This document shows positions 27,352 to 35,061 of a stretch of 64,000 nt of DNA, piece after piece. Each line of letters starts with the position of its first letter. Position 1 is the stretch's first letter. Made by a program: the position numbers and the translations under genes. A model generated the notes under the pieces. It was not told where the DNA came from and did no database searches. It saw nothing but the letters and a program-made list of their open reading frames with translations. The stretch lies in NCBI GenBank assembly GCA_036524855.1, contig DATDBL010000109.1, positions 1 through 64,000 of the forward strand. Reading direction: 5' to 3'. The stretch is from Aldersonia sp036524855 (GTDB lineage Bacteria; Actinomycetota; Actinomycetes; Mycobacteriales; Mycobacteriaceae).

Positions 27352-27672
27352 TCAGGGTGCGTGCGGAGCGATCGTCACGATGAGTTCTGCGTCGAGAGCC
27401 GCGGCGATCCGCTCCAGCACGGGGATCGTCGGCACGGTGCCGCCGGCCTCGAGCCGAGAGAGGGCAGGCTGGGTCATGCTCGCACTTGCGGCGACCTCAG
27501 TCTGGGACATGCCAAGCGCGAGCCGACGCTCGCGAACCGCCTGTCCGATCAGGAACGCGCGGTGAGCCTCGTCGTATCCCGCGTGGTAGTCCGCGCTGCC
27601 GCGCCGCTGGCACGCGATCTCCTGGTAAGAGCTGTGCTCTTGTTCATCCGTCACTTGGTGCTGGATCCTCAT
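27352..27672 (-). CDS. XRE-family HTH protein, probable antitoxin
   Basis: 106 residues. The helix-turn-helix is AVRERRLALGMSQTEVAASA followed by SMTQPALSRLEAGGTVPTIP and VLERIAAALDAELIVTIAPH, which is the C-terminal form seen in HigA-type antitoxins. The N-terminal 35 residues are polar and not conserved-looking, so the true start may be internal. Its start overlaps the stop of the upstream PIN-like gene by 4 bases. The order toxin-like then XRE is that of HigBA systems. Confidence 0.8.
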   Translation of the reverse strand: MRIQHQVTDEQEHSSYQEIACQRRGSADYHAGYDEAHRAFLIGQAVRERRLALGMSQTEVAASASMTQPALSRLEAGGTVPTIPVLERIAAALDAELIVTIAPHAP

Positions 27673-28055
27673 CTGCGACGACTGCGTTCATGGGTTCCGC
27701 GATGGCCGACACCAGCGAGAGGCACTTGGCGGCGCACTCGGTCGATGAGGACTCCGTGTGTGATGGGCAGGATCGTCTTCGCCGTGGCTGCTTCGAACTC
27801 GTATGACGGCGGGACCGCCGACCCCTCGATTGCATCGAAGTCGTTGTCCTGGCTGACGACATCCTTCCCGTTGGCCGCAGCCACTGCTGCTGTCCATAGA
27901 TCGTTGATCTTCGCGGTGCGCCCTTCTTCCGCCAATCGCACCCTATGGGTCGCCCATTGGGCGTGCTGCCTCGGCGGGTGCCGGCGACCGGCGGCCGCGC
28001 GGTACGACTTCAGGATGACCGCCCGATCTCGCAGCTGCGGGATCTGCGCCCCCAC
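27669..28055 (-). CDS. PIN-domain remnant or atypical toxin upstream of the XRE gene
   Basis: 128 residues from a GTG. The middle, GRTAKINDLWTAAVAAANGK and DVVSQDNDFDAIEG, matches the C-terminal half of VapC PIN domains, with Asp52 and the Asp70/Asp72 pair. The N-terminal strand with the first catalytic Asp (DxS/T) is absent. Upstream in frame there is only LDRALVADV, with no start codon, until the neighbouring hxlR gene. The last 45 residues are not PIN-like. It may be a truncated toxin whose front was lost next to hxlR, or a divergent toxin of the XRE module. I favour truncation. Confidence 0.5.
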   Translation of the reverse strand: MGAQIPQLRDRAVILKSYRAAAGRRHPPRQHAQWATHRVRLAEEGRTAKINDLWTAAVAAANGKDVVSQDNDFDAIEGSAVPPSYEFEAATAKTILPITHGVLIDRVRRQVPLAGVGHRGTHERSRRR

Positions 28056-28074
28056 GTCGGCGACAAGAGCGCGG

Positions 28075-28749
28075 TCAAGCGTCGATCCGGAAGAGTTGCG
28101 TGAATCGCTCGAGCAGTTTCGGGTTGCCCGCCACGATGGTGACCACGTCTTGCTCCACGGCCTCGGCGGGGGTCAGCGTGCCCGCGATCAGGTGGCGGAT
28201 GCCGGGGCCGGTGGCGAACCGCAGTTCGGGCTCGCCGTTGGGCAGCGAGCCGCCCACCGGCGGTGCCGGGGGAGCGATCTGGACCACCTTCAGCTCACCG
28301 TCGCCGACCTGGGCACGCAACTCGACGGCACCCACCTGGATCTGGAAATCCAGTGATACCGAAGCGAATTCTGGTCTGAACGCGGTTCGCAGAGCCATCG
28401 TCAGCGAGTCGGCGGTGACGATGTCGTCGTCCTTGGGTTCGCCCATCGACCGGAATCCCCACCGGCCCAGTGCCAGCACGATCGGTTCGAGTTCACGCCC
28501 GTATCCGGTGAGCTCGTAGACGAGTCCGCAGCGTGGCAGTGGGACACGGCGGATCACCCCGCCCTGCTGTAACTCCTTCAGGCGTGCGGAGAGGATGTTC
28601 GTCGGAATCTTGGGCAGGCCCTGCTTCAGGTCGGTGTAACGACGCGGACCGACGAGCAGGTCACGGACGATGAGCAGTGCCCAGCGTTCGGTGACCAGCT
28701 CGACGGCAGTGGTGATCCCGCAGTACTGCCCGTAGCTGCGGGCGGCCAC
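28075..28749 (-). CDS. HxlR-family transcriptional regulator with C-terminal SCP2-like domain
   Basis: 224 residues. The N-terminal winged helix (1–105) is HxlR-type: GQYCGITTAVELVTERWALL, GPRRYTDLKQGLPKIPTNIL and RLKELQQGGVIRRVPLP, with one conserved Cys (Cys10). The C-terminal part (about 110–224) resembles a sterol-carrier/SCP2-like pocket often fused to HxlR in actinobacteria. It starts directly after the VOC gene and is likely co-transcribed with it from the palindromic site at 29232–29265. Ligand unknown; redox or aldehyde stress is possible given the Cys. Confidence 0.92.
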   Translation of the reverse strand: MAARSYGQYCGITTAVELVTERWALLIVRDLLVGPRRYTDLKQGLPKIPTNILSARLKELQQGGVIRRVPLPRCGLVYELTGYGRELEPIVLALGRWGFRSMGEPKDDDIVTADSLTMALRTAFRPEFASVSLDFQIQVGAVELRAQVGDGELKVVQIAPPAPPVGGSLPNGEPELRFATGPGIRHLIAGTLTPAEAVEQDVVTIVAGNPKLLERFTQLFRIDA

Positions 28750-29190
28750 TCAGACCTGAGCCTGCTCGGCCAGATATGCCTCCGGGCCCTGTTCTGCTGC
28801 CTGCGGCTCCATGTACAGGAAGGACAGGTTGTTGCCGTCCGGGTCCTCCAGGTCACGGCTGTACATGAAACCGTAGTCCTGCGCCGGTCGTGGTTCGGAA
28901 CCGCCGGCGGCCAGACCCGCCTCGATCACCGTGTCGACCTCCTGCCTGGAGTCGCGGGTGAACGCAATCTGGACCTGTGCGGAGGTTGCCGGGTCGGCCA
29001 CCTGCTTGTCGGTGAAGGTGGCGAAGAACTCGCGCTTGAGCACCATGGTGTAGATGTTCTCGTCCCACACCAGGCAGGCGCCGTTCTCGTCGGTGAAGAG
29101 CGGATTGATGGTCGCGCCGAGTGCGGTGTAGAAGGCCTTGCTGCGCTCGAGGTCGGCGGCCGGGTAGCTCACGAAAATGTTTGTAGCCAT
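28750..29190 (-). CDS. VOC-family (glyoxalase/bleomycin-resistance fold) protein
   Basis: 146 residues from the ATG at 29190 (MATNIFVSYPAADLERSKAF). The paired beta-alpha-beta-beta-beta modules are visible: AFYTALGATINPLFTDENGA and YGFMYSRDLEDPDGNNLSFL. The DPDGN segment is the usual second-module signature. Members may be dioxygenases, lyases or binding proteins; this subgroup is uncharacterised. It forms a two-gene operon with the HxlR regulator and probably handles the compound that the regulator senses. Confidence 0.88.
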   Translation of the reverse strand: MATNIFVSYPAADLERSKAFYTALGATINPLFTDENGACLVWDENIYTMVLKREFFATFTDKQVADPATSAQVQIAFTRDSRQEVDTVIEAGLAAGGSEPRPAQDYGFMYSRDLEDPDGNNLSFLYMEPQAAEQGPEAYLAEQAQV

Positions 29191-29231
29191 GACGGTTGCT
29201 CCCTTGGTGGTTTGATCCGGCAGTCGTGATA

Positions 29232-29265
29232 CTTGCAAAAAACAAGCGAGCTTGTCAATAGCAAG
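29232..29265. promoter_or_regulatory. Two-level palindromic operator upstream of the VOC–HxlR operon
   Basis: ACAAGC-GA-GCTTGT (29242–29255) is a perfect inverted repeat. Around the same centre lie the outer arms CTTGC (29232–29236) and GCAAG (29261–29265), also exact. The whole 34-base site is symmetric and AT-richer than its surroundings. It lies 42 bases upstream of the VOC start, where autoregulation by the dimeric HxlR protein would be expected. Confidence 0.65.
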
Positions 29266-29279
29266 CTCCCTGGGCACCG

Positions 29280-29987
29280 CTACTGCTCACTGCGTTCGGG
29301 CGCGAGCGCGGTTTGCGGTGACAGGCTGTATCGGCGGGCGATACGGAATCCGACGTCGTCGATCCGAAAGGTCGGGTGGCTTCGACGTCGCACGGAGGCT
29401 CGGCAACCCCAAGGCTCGTCGAACCACCCACCGCCGCGCAGCACGCGATAGGTGCCGTACACCTCGGGGTCGTAGAGATCCCAGCACCACTCCCAGACGT
29501 TGCCCAATGTGTCGTGCAGGCCCCACGCGTTCGGCTGCTTGCCGCCCACGTCATGTGGCCGCCCGTCGGAGTTGTCGCGATACCAGGCGATCGCGTCGAG
29601 TGGTCCGTATCGCGGACCGGTCGTTCCGGCCCGGCAGGCGCGTTCCCACTCGGCCTCGGTCGGCAGCCGGTACCCGTCGGCCGTGGTGTCCCACGCGACG
29701 TCGTCGCCGACCACGCGATAGGCGGCGGCAAGGCCGGCACGCTCGGACAGGTTGTTGCAGAACAGGATCGCGTCCCACCACGACACGCCTTCGACCGGCA
29801 GGCGCGGCCCCCGGGTCACGCTGGGCCGCTGGCCTGTGATGTCGGCGTACTCGCCCTGCGTCAGGGGATTGACGGCGATCTCGAAGGCACCCACATCGAC
29901 TCGCCAGTTGCGGCGTGTTCGCCGATCCGAGAGAGCGACCTGCCCTGCGGGGACGGCGATCATCTCAGGGGAAGCGATCGAGTCCAT
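29280..29987 (-). CDS. Formylglycine-generating-enzyme (sulfatase-modifying factor) family protein
   Basis: 235 residues. The FGE-sulfatase domain is complete: GEYADITGQRPSVTRGPRLP, VEGVSWWDAILFCNNLSERA, DGYRLPTEAEWERACRAGTT, WGLHDTLGNVWEWCWDLYDP and RVLRGGGWFDEPWGCRASVR, then GFRIAR. The two cysteines of a true copper-dependent FGE are not at the usual C-terminal position, so it may not make formylglycine. Related proteins include non-sulfatase oxygenases. No sulfatase gene is near. It lies 150 bases beyond the end of the hydrazine-type cluster and could be its last gene or independent. Confidence 0.85.
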   Translation of the reverse strand: MDSIASPEMIAVPAGQVALSDRRTRRNWRVDVGAFEIAVNPLTQGEYADITGQRPSVTRGPRLPVEGVSWWDAILFCNNLSERAGLAAAYRVVGDDVAWDTTADGYRLPTEAEWERACRAGTTGPRYGPLDAIAWYRDNSDGRPHDVGGKQPNAWGLHDTLGNVWEWCWDLYDPEVYGTYRVLRGGGWFDEPWGCRASVRRRSHPTFRIDDVGFRIARRYSLSPQTALAPERSEQ

Positions 29988-30137
29988 GGCCGACCGACAG
30001 TACCAACTCGCCGTTCAATCCTGCCGGCCGCGGTGTCCAACAAACAGAGCGATCCCGAAACGGACGCCGCGGACACGGCCCACCTGTACCGGGGGCCGGT
30101 GCCCGGGCAACAGGTGAGGTCGAGCCGACAGCTGCGG

Positions 30138-30788
30138 TCAGCGGCTCGTCGTGGTCCAGAAGCCGATCCACACCGCACCCCACCAACACCCCTGGGAAAC
30201 CACCGCGGCCACGGCGCCCCAGGCCAGGAGCACCGTACCGGGCGGGCCGGCAGACGCCTGCATTCGTCTGCCGACGACCATCGCCTGCAGACCGTTGAGG
30301 GCCAGAATCATCACGAGCGCGAACTTGACGCGGGTCATCGCGGAGTCCACGTCGGGCTCGAGCAATATCCCGCTGAGCACGAGACCGGCGAGCCCGGCCC
30401 AGATCGGGATGTGCAGGCGACCCGCGCCCCGGACGGCCTCGGCGAATGTGCAGCGGCGCACCAGCCACACCATGACGTGATAGTCCGCGACGAGAACCGA
30501 GCCCAGTCCGAGCACGAGCGAGGCGAGATGGACGAACAGACCCACCCGGTGCAGCGTCGGGTCGGGATGCAGGTGCGTGGAGATCCACACCGCGAGGGCC
30601 ACGACGGCGATGACTGCACCTGCGACGGCGGCGAATACCGCCCAGGAGTTGTACAGCGTCAGTGGGCGAGTCGGCGCGGTCGGGAAGACCCGCGCCAGTG
30701 CACGCGGATGCCGCGGTGGAGCGTCGCTGTCGCCCGTGTCGACGGCTCGATGTGCTGTGCGTCGAGCGGAGTCCAGTTCGGCGGTCAT
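30138..30788 (-). CDS. Integral membrane protein at the end of the hydrazine-type cluster
   Basis: 216 residues from the ATG at 30788. After a polar N-terminus of about 45 residues come five hydrophobic segments: NSWAVFAAVAGAVIAVVALA, VGLFVHLASLVLGLGSVLVA, LHIPIWAGLAGLVLSGILLE, FALVMILALNGLQAMVVG and VLLAWGAVAAVVSQGCWWGA. It carries no transporter signature I know. The gene starts 20 bases after the lipoprotein gene on the same strand, so the two are probably co-transcribed. It may be a membrane partner for the substrate-binding protein, but this is inference. Confidence 0.7.
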   Translation of the reverse strand: MTAELDSARRTAHRAVDTGDSDAPPRHPRALARVFPTAPTRPLTLYNSWAVFAAVAGAVIAVVALAVWISTHLHPDPTLHRVGLFVHLASLVLGLGSVLVADYHVMVWLVRRCTFAEAVRGAGRLHIPIWAGLAGLVLSGILLEPDVDSAMTRVKFALVMILALNGLQAMVVGRRMQASAGPPGTVLLAWGAVAAVVSQGCWWGAVWIGFWTTTSR

Positions 30789-30808
30789 GACATTCGGCTC
30801 TCTCTCCG

Positions 30809-32437
30809 CTAGGAGACCGTCACGCTGGCGAGGTCGAGTTCGCGAAACGGTGTCGGGACGACATCGTGCAGGCGCGTCGACCACGCGGACAGGGCGCTCT
30901 GATACCAGATGGGAATGGTCGGCATGTCCTGCAGCACCACGCGTTCGGCCTGTTGATACAGCTGCGTGCCTTCCGCCTCGGAGGGCGCCGAGTCGGCTCG
31001 TGCGAGCAATTCGTCGACGGCGGGGTTGGAATACTGTCCCGCGTTGGAACTCGCGCCGGTCCGATACACCGGGTTGAGGAAGTTCTCGATCGACGGATAG
31101 TCCGCCACCCAGGCCGAGCGGAACGGCGCCGTCACCGTGTGGTCGTCGATCTGCCTGCGGAACTCGCCGAGAGACGACACGGGCACGAAGATGCACGGCC
31201 TGTCCAATGACGATGCGATGTATTCACAGGTGACGCGCATCCACTCCTCGTTGCCGGAGTCGATGTTCGAGGTGAGTTCGATGGGTCCCTCGAATCCCGT
31301 CGAGTCGAACAGCTGCTTCGCGCGCTCGGGTTGGTAGGTGCACAGCTCACCACACTGACCGCTGGTGGCGCCGGGAACGTTCGGCGGGACGATGCCGTCG
31401 GACGGCGTGCGGCGACCATGGAAGACTCTGTCTATCAGGCCCACTCGGTCGATAGCCATCGACAACGCCTGCCGGACCCGCGGGTCGGCGTAGCGCTGAT
31501 CGTAGAGCGGGAAGGAGATTGCCTGAACACCGAGATAGGGCTGGGAGACATTGCGATCGACGAGTTCGGACTTGTATCGGTCGTTTGTCAGTGCCGTCCA
31601 GGGTGCGAAATCGAGGTAGTCGAGTCGGTTGGCGACGACGTCGGCGTAGGCGTCGTCGAGATTCGCGTAGAACCGGTACTCGATGCCGCCGATGTGCGGG
31701 CGCGGACCGGCGTAGCCGTCGTAGCGGTGGACGAGGATGTTCGAGCCGGGAGTGTAGGAAACGAACTCGAACGGCCCGTTGCCGATCGGATGCGCCGCAA
31801 ACGCGGCGGGGTCGGCGTAGAAGCTCGCGGGCAACGGATAGAACGGGGCCGCTCCGAGTTGGGTCGCGAACGTCGAGAACGGCGCGCTGAGGGTGACGAC
31901 GAACGTGCGATCGTCGACCACCCGCAGGCCCGACATCTCCCGCGCGGGTGGTAGCCGCACCGGCCCGGCGCCCTCGGGCGGCGCCGGCGTGTTGACGTGG
32001 TCGAATCCTTCGACGTGGGAGAAGAAGCTCGCGCCCTGCTGCTGGTTGGGCGAGTACGCCGTGAAGTTCCACGCGTCGACGAAGCTGTTCGCCGTCACCG
32101 GAGTGCCGTCCTGGAAGGTCCACCCGGACTTCAACGTGATGGTGTAGACCTTCGAGTCGGTGGTCGAGATCGATTCCGCCACTGCATTTCTGGGTGCCGC
32201 GGTATGCGGATCGTACTCGACGAGGCCCTTGAACAGCGCGTTGAGCACCTTCACGCCGCCGACCTCGACCGTGTCGCCGGGGATCAGCGGATTCTCCGGC
32301 TCGGTTCCGTTGTAGCTGATCACGGACTGCTCCTCGACGGCGGCGGCGTTGGTTCTATCGCAGCCGACGACCGCCAACAGGGCGGTCAGCGCGATGGTCA
32401 GGTACGTACCGAACTTGGCGATTCGAGATGTTCGCAT
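30809..32437 (-). CDS. Peptide/oligosaccharide-type solute-binding lipoprotein (SBP_bac_5)
   Basis: 542 residues from the ATG at 32437 (GAGGAAAGA just before it). The signal sequence MRTSRIAKFGTYLTIALTAL ends in the lipobox LAVVGC. The mature protein shows the family-5 pattern: KVYTITLKSGWTFQDGTPVT, then NSFVDAWNFTAYSPNQQQGA, and RQALSMAIDRVGLIDRVFHG. Such proteins bind peptides or similar solutes for ABC importers. No permease or ATPase gene is next to it, so it is an orphan. It begins 7 bases after the flavin enzyme gene and so belongs to the cluster operon. Confidence 0.9.
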   Translation of the reverse strand: MRTSRIAKFGTYLTIALTALLAVVGCDRTNAAAVEEQSVISYNGTEPENPLIPGDTVEVGGVKVLNALFKGLVEYDPHTAAPRNAVAESISTTDSKVYTITLKSGWTFQDGTPVTANSFVDAWNFTAYSPNQQQGASFFSHVEGFDHVNTPAPPEGAGPVRLPPAREMSGLRVVDDRTFVVTLSAPFSTFATQLGAAPFYPLPASFYADPAAFAAHPIGNGPFEFVSYTPGSNILVHRYDGYAGPRPHIGGIEYRFYANLDDAYADVVANRLDYLDFAPWTALTNDRYKSELVDRNVSQPYLGVQAISFPLYDQRYADPRVRQALSMAIDRVGLIDRVFHGRRTPSDGIVPPNVPGATSGQCGELCTYQPERAKQLFDSTGFEGPIELTSNIDSGNEEWMRVTCEYIASSLDRPCIFVPVSSLGEFRRQIDDHTVTAPFRSAWVADYPSIENFLNPVYRTGASSNAGQYSNPAVDELLARADSAPSEAEGTQLYQQAERVVLQDMPTIPIWYQSALSAWSTRLHDVVPTPFRELDLASVTVS

Positions 32438-32444
32438 TCTTTCC

Positions 32445-33629
32445 TCACTTGATGAGACCGAGGCACAGGGGGAAGCCGGGTGTGCCACCGAGCAGATGGG
32501 CGCCGACGGACTGCAGGATGCGGTCCTGCGCGACGATGTGCTGGCACATGACCGTGGTGTCGCGCAGCCAGCGGTCCAGCGGCGACGAGCGGTAGATCGC
32601 GGCCGTCTGGCGCAGGTCGTAGAGCCGCGACACGATCGAGCGGGCGGTGCGAAACGCGTGCAGCCGCGACAGCGGTAGCGCGGCTCGCTCGTCCGGGGTG
32701 AGGTCGTCGAGGGTCCCACCCGCGGACAGCACGTCCCATTGCCGTTGCAGCGAGCCGTACACCGCGTGCCGGGCCGCGAGGAAGTCCGCCTCGCACTCGG
32801 CGAGCGTCACCTGGGTGCGGTAGTCGTCGGCGCGGGCACCGCACACGTCGCGGACGTGGTCGAGCGCCGCCCGCGCCGTCCCCAGCGCCACGCCAGGCAT
32901 GTTGCGCATGTGCACCTCCGGCTGGGCCAGCGGTCCGGGACGACCATGCACCGTGGCGAATTCGAGCGTGTGTGCCTCCGGGACGAACACGTCGGCGATC
33001 TGGTAGTCACAGCTGCCGCTTCCGGCGAGCCCGGTCGTGTGCCAGGTGTCGATGATCTCCACCTGCGAGCGTGGCACCATCAGCAGCCGCGAATCGTGCG
33101 GGTCTCCCTGCGGACTCGGCTCGGGAACTCCGTCGCGGTAGACGAATGCTCCCGAGATGACCCAATCGGAATGGGTTATCCCACTGCCGAATTGCCAGCG
33201 ACCGGTAAGTCGATACCCGCCGCGAACCCGTTCGGCGCGGCCCACCGGAAACAACAGGCCGGCCGTCACCATGTCCAGATTCGGGAACATCCTTCGTGCG
33301 ACGTCCGGGTCGAGGAACGACGCGTACAGCCCGGTGTCGGAGCCGATCATCGCGCACCATCCGGCCGAGGTGTCGCCGTAGGCGAGCGTCTCGATGACCC
33401 TGGTCTGTTCGATCGAGGTCAGCCCCGGGCCGCCCCACTCGCGGGTGAATCCCATCCGGAACACGCCGGTTTCGCGCAGCATCGCCACGACGTCGTCGGG
33501 CAGGCGCCGTGCGCGTTCGATGTCCTCGGATCGGGCACGCAGGCGCGGTGCGATCGCCGCCGCGCGGGCCAGGATGTCGGTGGCCGCGGCGGTCCCAGCG
33601 GCGGTCGGCTGTTCGTCCAACACGGTCAT
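32445..33629 (-). CDS. Acyl-CoA-dehydrogenase-fold flavin enzyme, probably an N- or C-hydroxylase
   Basis: 394 residues. It has the acyl-CoA dehydrogenase fold but matches the C-terminal type-2 group: flavin-dependent monooxygenases such as the DszC, HpaB-like and nitrososynthase enzymes. Segments are MGFTREWGGPGLTSIEQTRV, YGDTSAGWCAMIGSDTGLYA, RGGYRLTGRWQFGSGITHSD and GLAGSGSCDYQIADVFVPEA. It lacks the usual catalytic Glu context of true dehydrogenases. In this cluster an oxidation at nitrogen of a hydrazine intermediate is an attractive but unproven role. A reduced-flavin partner is not encoded nearby. GAGGAG precedes the ATG by 7 bases. Confidence 0.85.
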   Translation of the reverse strand: MTVLDEQPTAAGTAAATDILARAAAIAPRLRARSEDIERARRLPDDVVAMLRETGVFRMGFTREWGGPGLTSIEQTRVIETLAYGDTSAGWCAMIGSDTGLYASFLDPDVARRMFPNLDMVTAGLLFPVGRAERVRGGYRLTGRWQFGSGITHSDWVISGAFVYRDGVPEPSPQGDPHDSRLLMVPRSQVEIIDTWHTTGLAGSGSCDYQIADVFVPEAHTLEFATVHGRPGPLAQPEVHMRNMPGVALGTARAALDHVRDVCGARADDYRTQVTLAECEADFLAARHAVYGSLQRQWDVLSAGGTLDDLTPDERAALPLSRLHAFRTARSIVSRLYDLRQTAAIYRSSPLDRWLRDTTVMCQHIVAQDRILQSVGAHLLGGTPGFPLCLGLIK

Positions 33630-33712
33630 GTGGAGTCTCCTCGGGTCGGGTGCTCGTGCACCTGGTAGTTGCTGTACAGACAGATCAGGCGGGTGACGCA
33701 GGGGCTGGCCAT
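33626..33712 (-). CDS. Possible 28-residue peptide gene packed between two enzyme genes
   Basis: An ATG 2 bases after the stop of the berberine-bridge-type oxidase gene opens a 28-codon frame, MASPCVTRLICLYSNYQVH and nine more residues. Its TGA overlaps the ATG of the flavin monooxygenase by 4 bases. Such exact packing fits translational coupling and suggests that the frame is used. The peptide has two Cys (5 and 11) and no family I recognise. The GAGGAG ribosome site of the next gene lies inside it, so it could also be a chance frame. No clear ribosome site of its own is seen. Confidence 0.35.
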   Translation of the reverse strand: MASPCVTRLICLYSNYQVHEHPTRGDST

Positions 33713-33714
33713 GG

Positions 33715-35061
33715 TCAGATCGCCTGGGGGAAGTCGAAGACGCGATCGGGGTCGTATCGCCGTTTCACCTGCGCCAGGCGCGGGTAGTTGGGGCCGTAGT
33801 AGGCGTGGCGCCAGTCGGTCAGCGCGGGGTCGGTGAAGTTCACGTACGCGCCGTCGGTGGCGAATTCTCCTATCCGGTCGTGCAATCCGTTGAGCCAGTC
33901 CAGGTTGGCCGCGACCGTGCGTGGATCGTCGCCGGCACTCCACGACGTGTCCATCGACACCAGGAACAGGGTGTCGCGATGCGGGAACGCGGTGTCCCCG
34001 GCGGGAACACGATTGATCTGCCCACCCCAGGTGAACAGCGCGACGCCACCGCCGTCGGGATTGGCGCTGTCCGGCCGGTTGTCGACCGCACTCACGATCG
34101 CGTCCACCGCCGCCTCCGGCAGGGGTTTGGGAACGCATCGGGTCCGCACCGCGAACGGGTCGCCGCTGGTCTCGTGGTGCAGGAAGTCCTTCGCCTCCCA
34201 ATAGGTCCGGTCGGCGATGTCGGCATGTTCGGGCCGCGCGGCCCGCAACACCGGTGCGAGCAGCTCGCGCAGTTCCGTCGCGGGCCCGAGGTGTTGACCG
34301 ACGACCGAGACGACGCCCGCCGACCCGCCGGCGCGGTTCACGCCGATCCGCGCCGCGAACTCGTCCGGCGCCTGGTCCATGATCTCCTGCATCCGCGCCA
34401 ACACCTCGCGGGCGGCAGTCCACGACCACAGCAGCACGCAGGTGGAACCGGATCGGGTCGCCCGCGCCTGGAAGGTGAAAGAGGTGTTCACCCCGAAGTT
34501 TCCGCCGCCGCCACCGCGGCAAGCCCAGAACAGGTCGGCGTGCTCGGCCGCGTTGCAGGTGAGCGTCGTGCCGTCGGCGAGGACGACGTCGGTCTGCACC
34601 AGCGCGTCACAGGTGAGCCCGAACGCGCGCGAGACCGCGGCGACGCCGCCGCCGAGCACCAGCCCACCGATTCCCACATCGTCGGAGTTGCCGAGGGGGA
34701 TTGCGAGATCGTGGGCCTGTAGTGCGCGGTACAGCGTGCCCATGCGAGTGCCGCCACCGACGGTGACCAGACCGGTCGACGGGTCGACTCGGACATCGTC
34801 CAGCCCGCGCAGGTCCAGTACCAGGCCGGCGTGTACCGAGTTGCCGGCGTAACTGTGCCCCCCACCGCGGGCGACGATCGGCACACCGGCATCGCGGGCC
34901 CACACGATCGCGCGCGCGACGTCGTCGCGACCGCGGACCGACAACACGGCGCGGGGCTGGACGTCGGCGTAGCGCTTGTTGAACGCGGCACTGGCCGAGT
35001 CGAATCCGGCGTCTCCGGGGAGCCGCAGCGTCCCCTCTACGAGTGATCGAAGACCTTTCAC
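33715..35061 (-). CDS. FAD-linked oxidase, berberine-bridge-enzyme family
   Basis: 448 residues from the GTG at 35061, with GGAGGAG 5 bases upstream. The FAD domain shows IVARGGGHSYAGNSVHAGLV, whose His normally carries the covalent flavin. GLVLGGGVAAVSRAFGLTCD and ACRGGGGGNFGVNTSFTF follow, and the BBE C-terminus NYPRLAQVKRRYDPDRVFDF closes it. The second cysteinyl flavin link of bicovalent members is missing (LGNSDDVGIGG where GTC is usual). Such enzymes oxidise C–N, alcohol or C–H bonds in natural-product pathways. The start overlaps the preceding small gene's stop by 4 bases. Confidence 0.92.
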   Translation of the reverse strand: MKGLRSLVEGTLRLPGDAGFDSASAAFNKRYADVQPRAVLSVRGRDDVARAIVWARDAGVPIVARGGGHSYAGNSVHAGLVLDLRGLDDVRVDPSTGLVTVGGGTRMGTLYRALQAHDLAIPLGNSDDVGIGGLVLGGGVAAVSRAFGLTCDALVQTDVVLADGTTLTCNAAEHADLFWACRGGGGGNFGVNTSFTFQARATRSGSTCVLLWSWTAAREVLARMQEIMDQAPDEFAARIGVNRAGGSAGVVSVVGQHLGPATELRELLAPVLRAARPEHADIADRTYWEAKDFLHHETSGDPFAVRTRCVPKPLPEAAVDAIVSAVDNRPDSANPDGGGVALFTWGGQINRVPAGDTAFPHRDTLFLVSMDTSWSAGDDPRTVAANLDWLNGLHDRIGEFATDGAYVNFTDPALTDWRHAYYGPNYPRLAQVKRRYDPDRVFDFPQAI

